From: CALZJC01 sp041574955
GTDB lineage: Bacteria; Acidobacteriota; Thermoanaerobaculia; Multivoradales; JAHEKO01
Length of the DNA: 20,727 bases
Reading direction: 5' to 3'
NCBI GenBank assembly: GCA_041574955.1
Contig: JBFGNS010000079.1
Location: 1 to 20,727 of the forward strand
The position numbers and the translations under genes were made by a program. Positions within the stretch are counted from its first letter, which is position 1. Each line of letters starts with the position of its first letter. The notes below the pieces were generated by a model, which worked only from the letters and a program-made list of their open reading frames with translations, had not been told where the DNA came from and made no database searches. This document shows positions 8,395-14,834 of this stretch, piece by piece.

Positions 8395-9107
8395 GGTCGA
8401 ACCTCCTGTCTTGCCGCCCGCGCCACCGCCCGGCTCGCCCGGGTCAGGACGGCGAGCGAGCTCGCGGTGTCGGCGAAGTGGTCGATGAGATGTTGCGCTC
8501 CGGCCTCGCTGAGCTTCCGGCGACCGCTGGTCGCGACGCCCACGAAGCCGAAACCGTGATGGCGCGCCGCCGCCAGGTCCCACGGCTTGTCGCCGACCAG
8601 CACCACCTCGTCGAACGGGCCGTCGGCGGCCACCAGGGTGCAGCCGTGGGCGACGATGCGCTCGCGCGATCGCGCGTCGTCGGCGGAGGCCAGCGGCAGA
8701 TGTTTGCCCTCGAGCCCGGCGGCCCGGAGCTTGAGCCGCGCCGACTCGTGCCAGCTGCCGGTGGCCACCACCACCGCCCAGTCGGGCCGCTCGGCGAGCT
8801 CTTCGAGCAACCGTCCGGCACCCGGCACCTGCCGGAACGATTCCGGCTCGTCGGCCGCTGCCGCCGCCAGCAGCTCGATGAAACGGTGCTTGTGCTCGTC
8901 CACCTCGGCGGCGGTCGCCGGCCGCCCGAACGCCCGAGTCAGCACCTCGGGGGTGATCCCGGAGTCGGTGGTCTCAGCGTAGGTAGACCAGTCCTCGTCG
9001 ACGAACTCGATACCGTGCGCGCTGCGGAACGCCTCGATGAAGCAGCGGTGGTCCACCGCCAGCGTATCCGCCAGCGTGCCGTCGAGATCGAACACCGCCA
9101 GCCGCAT
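8391..9107 (-). CDS. HAD-superfamily phosphatase, phosphoglycolate phosphatase-like
   Basis: The 238-residue product shows all HAD motifs: motif I DLDGT with nucleophile Asp7 and Asp9, motif II VVATGS (Thr116), motif III Lys126 in RLKLRAAGL, and motif IV VGDKPWD (Asp173, Asp177). The alpha-helical cap between motifs I and II (about 15-90) is of the C1 type found in phosphoglycolate phosphatase and beta-phosphoglucomutase relatives. A small phosphorylated metabolite is the expected substrate, which cannot be named from sequence. The protein is cytoplasmic. It starts 3 nt after the pyrophosphatase stop and its own stop overlaps the next start (ATGA), so it is co-translated with an exported protein. 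Confidence 0.87.
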   Translation of the reverse strand: MRLAVFDLDGTLADTLAVDHRCFIEAFRSAHGIEFVDEDWSTYAETTDSGITPEVLTRAFGRPATAAEVDEHKHRFIELLAAAAADEPESFRQVPGAGRLLEELAERPDWAVVVATGSWHESARLKLRAAGLEGKHLPLASADDARSRERIVAHGCTLVAADGPFDEVVLVGDKPWDLAAARHHGFGFVGVATSGRRKLSEAGAQHLIDHFADTASSLAVLTRASRAVARAARQEVRP

Positions 9108-9110
9108 CGC

Positions 9111-9740
9111 TCAACCGGCCGGCGAGCTCCCCTCGCCGGCCTCCTGACGGTAGTCCTCGAGCGCCGCCGCGATGACTGCGAACGCCTCCTCGCGGCCCAG
9201 CAGCTTGTCGAGCGTGATGGCGTTGGGCGCGCCGCGCCGTAGCTTGTAGGTCTTGAAGTAGTGGGTGATCCGCTCCATCAGGACGCCGGGCACGTCGGCC
9301 AGCTCGGCGGTGCCGGCCCAGAACTCGTCGTTGTCGAGCACCGCGACGATCTTGTCGTCCGCCTCGCCCTCGTCGAGGATCCTCAGGCCACCCACCACCC
9401 GCGCCACCAGCAGCACTTCGGCACGCGCGATCGGCCGTTCGCTGATGACGCAGATGTCGAGCGGGTCGCCGTCGCCGCGCGCGGCCGAAGGCGACAGATC
9501 CCCCACCCGCACGCCGCAATAGGTCCGCGGGATGAAGCCGTAGAGCGTCGGCGGCACCGACGAGGTGCGCTGCGGCCGGTCCACCCTGAGGTAGCCGGTG
9601 GCCTTGTCCACCTCGTACTTGATGAGATCGAACGGCGTGATCTCGATGTAGGCGTTGACCAGCCGCGGCGGATCGGGCCCCGGCTCGAGGCCGTGCCACG
9701 GATGAGGCCGCCAGCGGTGGAACGGGCGCGGAAAGCTCAT
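9111..9740 (-). CDS. ppa: Family I inorganic pyrophosphatase
   Basis: The 209-residue product hydrolyses pyrophosphate to phosphate in the cytoplasm, pulling biosynthetic reactions forward. It has the family signature DGDPLD (Asp90, Asp92, Asp95, the Mg-binding aspartates), the early substrate-binding segment DLIKYEVDKATGYLRVDRP and YGFIPRTYCG. The start is set at ATG 9740 because MSFPRPFHRW leads naturally into the PWH segment; a GTG-type start at 9767 would lie upstream of the likely -10. No SD is present, and TAGAAT sits 11 nt before the ATG, so the transcript leader is probably very short. It heads the five-gene leftward run ending at 6612. Confidence 0.93.
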   Translation of the reverse strand: MSFPRPFHRWRPHPWHGLEPGPDPPRLVNAYIEITPFDLIKYEVDKATGYLRVDRPQRTSSVPPTLYGFIPRTYCGVRVGDLSPSAARGDGDPLDICVISERPIARAEVLLVARVVGGLRILDEGEADDKIVAVLDNDEFWAGTAELADVPGVLMERITHYFKTYKLRRGAPNAITLDKLLGREEAFAVIAAALEDYRQEAGEGSSPAG

Positions 9741-9748
9741 CGAGTGCC

Positions 9749-9757
9749 GCGATTCTA
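9749..9757 (-). promoter_or_regulatory. Likely -10 element of the ppa operon
   Basis: On the coding strand this reads TAGAATCGC, with the TAGAAT hexamer at 9757-9752 and the ATG 11 nt later. The same 9-mer occurs upstream of aceE (18960-18952), and TAGAGTCGC occurs before the glycosyltransferase gene. No good -35 is visible. Confidence 0.5.
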
Positions 9758-9954
9758 CTGTGCCCACGTGTGTCGGCCCGGGTGCGCTGGCCGGTCGGAG
9801 ACCCGGGGCTACGCTCCAAAGGCGAGGGTGATGTCGCTCCGCCCCGGGCCCCGACCGGCGGGCGCACCCTCCGGCGGTGGCTGCCAGGTGGCGCCGTCAA
9901 CGCCAGCGGCTCGTCGGCTGCCCCGGGTACCCTCTCACCGCTGTTGTCGGCGCG
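9758..9954. other. Gap between the HXXEE gene and ppa
   Basis: These roughly 200 bp carry the promoter-proximal region of the ppa operon and the 3' region of the HXXEE gene. CAGCGG and CCGCTG flank GGGTACCC within the first 50 bp after the HXXEE stop and could form a loose hairpin. No ORF with a credible start or RNA gene is visible. Confidence 0.3.
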
Positions 9955-10455
9955 CTACGCGCCGGCCGGCCGGGTGAAGGCGGCCAGCCGGCGGAGCAGG
10001 AGCACCCCGGCGGCGCCGGCGGCCGGCGAGCTCCACAGTCCCGGGAAATAGCCGCCGACGGCCAGCGCCAGCAGCGGATGGGCCACGCCGTTGACCGCGC
10101 TGGCGAGCGCCAGGAACCAGACCGCCACGAGCGCGGCCCGCCAGCCCGCCGCCAGCCCGGCAAGCGATCCGAGCCAGATCGCGAGCCAGGCCAGGTTGAA
10201 CGACACCCAGAGCTCCGCCGACCAGGGCTCCAGCCCGAGCAGCTCGGGCAGCCGCCGGTGGAAGCCGGTAGCCCACTCCTCGAGAAAGTGGATCCCCTGC
10301 ACCCCGATGGCGACCGCGGACAGTCCCGCCACCGCGCGCCTCGCCGCGCGATCGGTCCAGCTCGCCCGCCGGCCGAGCGTCAGCAGGAGGGCGGCCACCA
10401 GGACCAGGTCGAGCAGGACGGTGCCGGTCAGGAAGCTCTGGATCTCGCCGCTCAT
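9955..10455 (-). CDS. HXXEE-motif membrane protein
   Basis: The 166-residue product is almost wholly hydrophobic, with about five predicted membrane helices (MSGEIQSFLTGTVLLDLVLV onward). After the second helix region it has GIHFLEEWATGF, matching the His-x-x-Glu-Glu motif that names the HXXEE family. A second histidine in VNGVAHPLL near the end of a later helix may lie close to it. The family has no settled function; metal binding or catalysis in the membrane has been thought possible from the motif. The ATG at 10455 overlaps the glycosyltransferase stop by 4 bp (ATGA), so the two are translationally coupled. That suggests a shared role in envelope glycoconjugate or lipid-carrier metabolism, by inference. 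Confidence 0.8.
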   Translation of the reverse strand: MSGEIQSFLTGTVLLDLVLVAALLLTLGRRASWTDRAARRAVAGLSAVAIGVQGIHFLEEWATGFHRRLPELLGLEPWSAELWVSFNLAWLAIWLGSLAGLAAGWRAALVAVWFLALASAVNGVAHPLLALAVGGYFPGLWSSPAAGAAGVLLLRRLAAFTRPAGA

Positions 10456-12596
10456 CGCGCTCCGTGCGCGACTCCCTCCGGCGCCGGCAGTTCGTGCATG
10501 CGCTCCACCGCCAGGCCGCGCAGCCGGCTGCCCGCCGGCAGCTGGACGTAGAGGAAGTACTTGTCGTCGGCCGGCAGCTCCAGCTCGAGCCGCTTGCCGG
10601 CCGGAATGTCGCGAACCGCGATCTCGGCGCCGTCGCGGTTCGAGGCCCTCAGCCGGCCGAGAGCCCCGGACAGGTCGGCCTCGACCGCCACCCGGTAGCG
10701 TCCCGCCGCCAGATGGGCCTTGAACAGGCTCCACTGGTTGTCGAGATGGCGGTGGGGGATGGCACCGTCCTTCGGCTGCATGATCCGGTTGGACACCAGC
10801 GCCGAGTCGGCCGCCAGCCGGGCGCCGTCGGCGAACACCACCGGCTGCGGATCCAGCCGGTGCAGCCTCAAGGTCGGCCCGGCCTGCCAGCGCCCGGGCG
10901 TGAACTCGCGCACCAGCTCGAACGTCCGGAACAGCTCGCGGTAGCGCTCGGCCAGGGCGTCGTCCCACTCGGCTCGCTCGAGGCTGCCCGGCTCGAGGTA
11001 GCGCTGGTAGGCGTCGCTCGCCAGCAACAGGAAGTCGTGCCCCGGGTGGCGCAGCTCCTCGTCGGTGAAGCGGGTCGCGAACCTCTTGCGCCAGTGCGGG
11101 TACCGCCAGCGGTTGCCGAGGTTGGGGGTGTAGAACTCCTGCAAGAAGACCGAGCCCTCCGGCAGGTTGGCGTGCACCCAGGCCGCCGCCACGTCGCGGG
11201 TGGTGTCACGCAGGTGCCGCACCGTCTCCTCGACCGTCCGGTAGAGCGGGCCTGCGAAGCAGACGGCGAGCCCGGCGGCGACCACCGCCCGCCGCCGCGC
11301 CGGCCCGAGCCGCCCGGCGTGCGCCACGAGCGCCGCCAGGCCGACGCCGGCGAACGCCGCCAGCGCCGGCAGCACCGGCAGCAGGTTGCGGTGGACGGCG
11401 ACGTTCATGCGCAGGATCAGGGCCAGGTAGAGCAGCGGAAACGGCAGCAGCCACAGCAGCCGCCGGCGTGTTTCCGGCGGCGACGCGACCAGTCCCACCA
11501 GGCCTCCAGCCAGCACCGGCACCCCCAGACTGAAACGCAGCAGCTCGAGGTAGTAGCCGGCGTTGCTGGCGTAGACCACGCCGGTCCAACCCGTGCCCGA
11601 GTACTGCCGGAAGCCGAACAGGATGTCCGAGCCGCCGCCGCGAAGCACCATGCCGGGAAACGCCAGCAGGCTGGGCGTGGCGGCGACGAAGGCGGCCACC
11701 GCGGCCACTCCCGCGGTCAGCAGGCCGGCCGGAAAGCGGCGCTTCACCAGGCTCGAGCGCAGCGCCGCCGCCACGATCGCCACCGCCACCACCCCGGCCG
11801 GGTACTTGCTGCCGGCGGCCAGACCGGCCCACAGACCGGCCCACGCCCAGCCGCGCCAGTCCTCGCCGTCCACCAGGGCCGCCACCGCCGCCAGGGTGAG
11901 GGTGGCGAACAGGGCGGCCGGCACATCGGAGATGTTGAGGTGCGCCACCTGGATGTAGAGCGGCGACAGCACGACCAGGGCGCCACCCAGCACCGCCCCG
12001 GCGGTGCCGCCGAGCCGTCGGGCGATGGCGAACACCGGCAGCACGGTCAGCGCCCCCATCGTCGCCGTGACGTGGCGGACGACCAGCAGCCGGATCTGGT
12101 GCGGGTTGTCGAGATCGTAGAGGGCGCGCGCCACGAGCGACACCACCGGCTCGAACAGCGAGGCGATCCACAGCGCGATGGCGTCGAGATAGAACAGCAG
12201 GTGCGGGTAGATGAACCAGGCGCGCAGCAGCCGACCCCGGTTGATCTCCTGCGCCGCCTGGCGGTAGGTGCCCTCGTCGCGGAAGTAGTCGTGCGCGATG
12301 TCGTGCCCGAGCCCGGCGAAGTGGACCAGGAAGGAAGCCGCCACCAGCGCCAGGAGGATCCGGCCCTCCGCACCACCCGAGCTCCACAGCCGCCGCACCC
12401 GGCCCGCGATGTAGGCGACGAGAAGACCCGCCGCCGCCACCACCACTGCCCGGCTGACCCAGACGTTGGCTGCGTGCCCGCCGGCCGCCGCCAGCCAGAA
12501 GGCCACCAGCAGCAGCAGCCCGGCGGCAGCGGGCGGCCACCGGCCGGACCCGCCGAGCGGCTCGCCGCCGTCAACACGCTGCCCTGGAGCTCTCAT
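10452..12596 (-). CDS. GT-C membrane glycosyltransferase, GT39/ArnT-like
   Basis: The 714-residue protein has many hydrophobic helices over its first about 470 residues, then a soluble C-terminal part of about 240 residues probably facing the periplasm. The first extramembrane loop has HDYFRDEGTYRQAAQEI with the Asp107-Glu108 pair, the catalytic acidic motif of polyprenyl-phosphate-sugar glycosyltransferases. HLNISDVPAAL (about 219-229) matches the second conserved segment of GT39/PMT_2 proteins. It probably transfers a sugar from a polyprenyl phosphate carrier to a lipid or protein acceptor across the membrane; donor and acceptor are unknown. The start is set at ATG 12596 (MRAPGQRV) because TAGAGT lies 13 nt upstream and the frame further up is Arg/Cys-rich and unlike protein. 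There is no SD. It is coupled to the HXXEE gene. Confidence 0.85.
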   Translation of the reverse strand: MRAPGQRVDGGEPLGGSGRWPPAAAGLLLLVAFWLAAAGGHAANVWVSRAVVVAAAGLLVAYIAGRVRRLWSSGGAEGRILLALVAASFLVHFAGLGHDIAHDYFRDEGTYRQAAQEINRGRLLRAWFIYPHLLFYLDAIALWIASLFEPVVSLVARALYDLDNPHQIRLLVVRHVTATMGALTVLPVFAIARRLGGTAGAVLGGALVVLSPLYIQVAHLNISDVPAALFATLTLAAVAALVDGEDWRGWAWAGLWAGLAAGSKYPAGVVAVAIVAAALRSSLVKRRFPAGLLTAGVAAVAAFVAATPSLLAFPGMVLRGGGSDILFGFRQYSGTGWTGVVYASNAGYYLELLRFSLGVPVLAGGLVGLVASPPETRRRLLWLLPFPLLYLALILRMNVAVHRNLLPVLPALAAFAGVGLAALVAHAGRLGPARRRAVVAAGLAVCFAGPLYRTVEETVRHLRDTTRDVAAAWVHANLPEGSVFLQEFYTPNLGNRWRYPHWRKRFATRFTDEELRHPGHDFLLLASDAYQRYLEPGSLERAEWDDALAERYRELFRTFELVREFTPGRWQAGPTLRLHRLDPQPVVFADGARLAADSALVSNRIMQPKDGAIPHRHLDNQWSLFKAHLAAGRYRVAVEADLSGALGRLRASNRDGAEIAVRDIPAGKRLELELPADDKYFLYVQLPAGSRLRGLAVERMHELPAPEGVAHGAR

Positions 12597-12606
12597 GGGA
12601 CGCGCA

Positions 12607-12615
12607 GCGACTCTA
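12607..12615 (-). promoter_or_regulatory. Likely -10 element of the glycosyltransferase operon
   Basis: The coding strand reads TAGAGTCGC at 12615-12607, one base different from the TAGAATCGC before ppa and aceE. The hexamer ends 13 nt before the ATG and no SD is present, so the leader should be only a few bases long. Confidence 0.45.
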
Positions 12616-12773
12616 ACGCTTCCCGCACCCACCCCGGCAGGTGGCACCGTCGCCGGCCGAGGGGTGTAGAAGAGGGGAAGCGGTCGTGCGCAGTCGCGAC
12701 GTCTTCGGCAACACCGCTGACACCCACACCGCGTGATCCACAAGAAGTAGAGCCCCGCGCCAGCGGCAACTCA

Positions 12774-12820
12774 CGGCCCGGGCCCCCGGGGCCCGGCCTT
12801 TCCCTTTCCCGCCCGGGCCG
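12774..12820 (-). terminator. Nested GC hairpins downstream of lpd
   Basis: CGGCCCGGGC (12774-12783) and GCCCGGGCCG (12811-12820) are perfect 10-bp inverted repeats. Alternatively CCGGGCCC (12778-12785) pairs with GGGCCCGG (12789-12796) across a 3-nt loop. The structure lies 34 nt after the lpd stop, where the PDH operon should end. No T-run follows on the coding strand, so factor-independent termination is uncertain. Confidence 0.4.
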
Positions 12821-12853
12821 GCAGGCGGTCAGCCGACCCCGGTCACCGTCACC

Positions 12854-14674
12854 TCAGCGCCGCTTGCGCGGCAGGTAGAGGTCGGTGACGGTGCCCTCGA
12901 ACACCTCGGCGGCGAAGGCGACGGTCTCGGAGAGGGTGGGGTGGGCGTGCACCGTCAGCCCCAAGTCGGCAGCCTCGCAGTCCATCTCGATGGCCAGGGT
13001 CAGCTCGGCGATCAGGTCGCCGGCGCTCGGGCCGACGACGCCGGCACCCAGGATGCGCCTGGTTTCCGGATCGAACAGGATCTTGGTCAGCCCGTCGCCG
13101 CGCCCCATGCCCAGGGCACGGCCGCTGGCGGCCCACGGGAAGCGGCCCACCTCGTAGGCGGTGCCGTTCTGCTTGGCGGCGGTCTCGGTCAGGCCGACCC
13201 AGGCGACCTCGGGATCGGTGTAGGCCACCGACGGGATGGCGCGGGCGTCGAAGCCGCTCTTCTCGCCGGCCGCCACCTCGGCCGCCACCTTACCCTCGTG
13301 GCTCGCCTTGTGGGCCAGCATCGGCCCCGGCACGAGGTCGCCGATAGCGACGATGTGGGGCACGCGGGTGCGCTGCTGGGAGTCGACCGGCAGGAAGCCG
13401 CGCTCGTCGGGCTCGAGGCCGGCCGCCTCGAGGCCGAGCCGGTCGGAGTTGGGACGCCGCCCGACCGCCACCAGCACGCGGTCGAACAGCGCCGGCCCGG
13501 GCGCGTCGTCGCCGGCGAAGGCGACCTTGAGGCCGTTCTTCTGTGCCTTGACGGAGTCCACCCGGGTGCCGACGTGGATCGCCGCGCCGTAGCGCTGCTC
13601 GAGCCGGCGCTCGAGCGGCCGCACGAGGTCGCGGTCGCACCCCGGTATCAGGCCGTCGAGCAGCTCGACCACGGTCAGCCGCGAGCCGAGGGCGGCGTAG
13701 ACGGTGGCCATCTCGAGGCCGATGATGCCGCCGCCCACCACCAGCAGCCGCTTGGGGATCTCGGCCAGCTCGAGCGCGGCGGTCGAGTCCATGACGCGCG
13801 GATCGTCCGCCGGCAGCCCCGGCAGGTTCGCCGGCCGCGAGCCGGCGGCCAAGATCGCCTGCTCGAAGCCGAGCGTGGCCTCGCCGTCCTCGCCGGCGAC
13901 CGTCAGCTCGTGCGGGCCGGTCAGCCGGGCGGTGCCGCGCACCACCCGGACGCCGCGCTTGCCGGCCATCTGGGCCAGCCCGCCGGTCAGACGGCCGACC
14001 ACCGACTCCTTCCACGAGCGCAGCTTGTCGAGATCGAGCCTGGGCTTGCCGAAGGCGACGCCGTGCTCGCCCAGGTCGGCGGCCTCGTCGATCACCCGTG
14101 CCACGTGCAGCAGCGCCTTCGACGGGATGCAGCCGACGTTCAGGCAGACGCCGCCGAGAGCGGCGTACTTCTCGACCAGCACCACCTCGAGGCCCAGGTC
14201 GGCGGCACGGAAGGCCGCCGTGTAGCCGCCGGGGCCGGCGCCGAGAACCACCAGGTCGGCGCGCCCGCCGGTTGCCGGCCGGGCGCCTGCCGGGCGCGCG
14301 GCGGGCTCGCTGGCGGTGGCTGGCGGCTCGTCCCCCGTCGCGGCCTCCTCGTCGCCATCGGCCGGCCGCTCCTCCGCTGGTTCTGCCTCCGGCTCGTCGC
14401 CGGGCGCATCGCCCGCGGCCTCCTCGGCCGCCGCCGCGCTCAACGTCAGCAGCAGGTCGCCCTCGCCGACCTGATCGCCGGCCTTGACCCGGATCGCCTC
14501 GACGGTGCCGGCGAACGGCGACGGCACGTCCATCGACGCCTTGTCGCTCTCCAGCGTCACCAGGCCGTCGTCGACCGCCACCCGGTCGCCCACCGCCACC
14601 AGGATCTCGACCACGTCGACCTTCTCGTCGGTGCCGATGTCCGGCACCCGCACCTCGCGCGCGCCGTCGCTCAA
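12854..14674 (-). CDS. lpd: Dihydrolipoyl dehydrogenase (E3) with N-terminal lipoyl domain
   Basis: The 606-residue flavoprotein reoxidises dihydrolipoyl groups of the PDH complex with NAD+. Residues 6-80 are a biotinyl-lipoyl domain with the modified Lys45 in ESDKASMDVPS. A flexible Ala/Glu/Pro linker (about 81-138) leads to the E3 core. The core has the FAD motif GAGPGG (145-150), the redox disulfide CLNVGC (Cys177, Cys182), the NAD motif VGGGIIGLE and the C-terminal HAHPTLSE with the catalytic His578/Glu583 pair. E3 normally lacks a lipoyl domain; this fused form is known in some bacteria with homodimeric E1. The start is TTG at 14674: an in-frame TAA lies 6 codons upstream and there is no ATG before the VPDIG motif. 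A GTG at V8 is an alternative. The gene follows aceF after a 160-bp structured gap. Confidence 0.93.
   Translation of the reverse strand: MSDGAREVRVPDIGTDEKVDVVEILVAVGDRVAVDDGLVTLESDKASMDVPSPFAGTVEAIRVKAGDQVGEGDLLLTLSAAAAEEAAGDAPGDEPEAEPAEERPADGDEEAATGDEPPATASEPAARPAGARPATGGRADLVVLGAGPGGYTAAFRAADLGLEVVLVEKYAALGGVCLNVGCIPSKALLHVARVIDEAADLGEHGVAFGKPRLDLDKLRSWKESVVGRLTGGLAQMAGKRGVRVVRGTARLTGPHELTVAGEDGEATLGFEQAILAAGSRPANLPGLPADDPRVMDSTAALELAEIPKRLLVVGGGIIGLEMATVYAALGSRLTVVELLDGLIPGCDRDLVRPLERRLEQRYGAAIHVGTRVDSVKAQKNGLKVAFAGDDAPGPALFDRVLVAVGRRPNSDRLGLEAAGLEPDERGFLPVDSQQRTRVPHIVAIGDLVPGPMLAHKASHEGKVAAEVAAGEKSGFDARAIPSVAYTDPEVAWVGLTETAAKQNGTAYEVGRFPWAASGRALGMGRGDGLTKILFDPETRRILGAGVVGPSAGDLIAELTLAIEMDCEAADLGLTVHAHPTLSETVAFAAEVFEGTVTDLYLPRKRR
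14516..14557 (-). repeat. 42-bp identity between lipoyl-domain codes (lpd copy)
   Basis: These 42 bp, around the lipoylated-lysine codons of lpd, are identical to 16014-16055 in aceF, third codon positions included. The surrounding domain sequence is similar but not identical. It points to recent duplication, local gene conversion or strong constraint. Confidence 0.75.
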
Positions 14675-14834
14675 CGCCCGCCCCGGCTGTTACGAAACCC
14701 AGCCCGCCCGCGCCCGTACCAGATAGGGGCGGAGCTTGCCGTCGGGCGAGTGCGGGGAGGGCGGGCGTGTCGCGGAGGGAGGAGGCAAGCTCCGCCTCCT
14801 CTCGCTCCGCTGCCGCCCTCCGGCGCGACGCCGC
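14675..14834 (-). other. Structured aceF-lpd intercistronic region
   Basis: This 160-bp gap breaks an otherwise tight operon. GGCGGAGCTTGCC (14728-14740) is perfectly complementary to GGCAAGCTCCGCC (14784-14796). The right arm can instead form a compact local hairpin, GAGGAGGC (14779-14786) with GCCTCCTC (14794-14801) across a 7-nt loop. The rest is GC-rich, with no ORF of credible start. It could be a dispersed intergenic repeat, an mRNA processing or stability element, or a partial terminator setting the E3 level. Confidence 0.6.

Noticed and set aside
8395..8583. N-terminal extension of the 122-aa exported protein
   Set aside because: The extension is Arg/Gly-rich and overlaps the HAD gene, whereas the internal ATG has AGGAGG and a signal peptide.
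12597..12743. 49-residue N-terminal extension of the GT39 protein
   Set aside because: It is Arg/Cys-rich, would lie upstream of the likely -10, and the first membrane helix follows naturally from ATG 12596.
10464..12878. 804-codon open frame on the + strand opposite the GT39 gene
   Set aside because: The product is His/Gln/Arg-rich with no domain; it is a shadow of the membrane glycosyltransferase.
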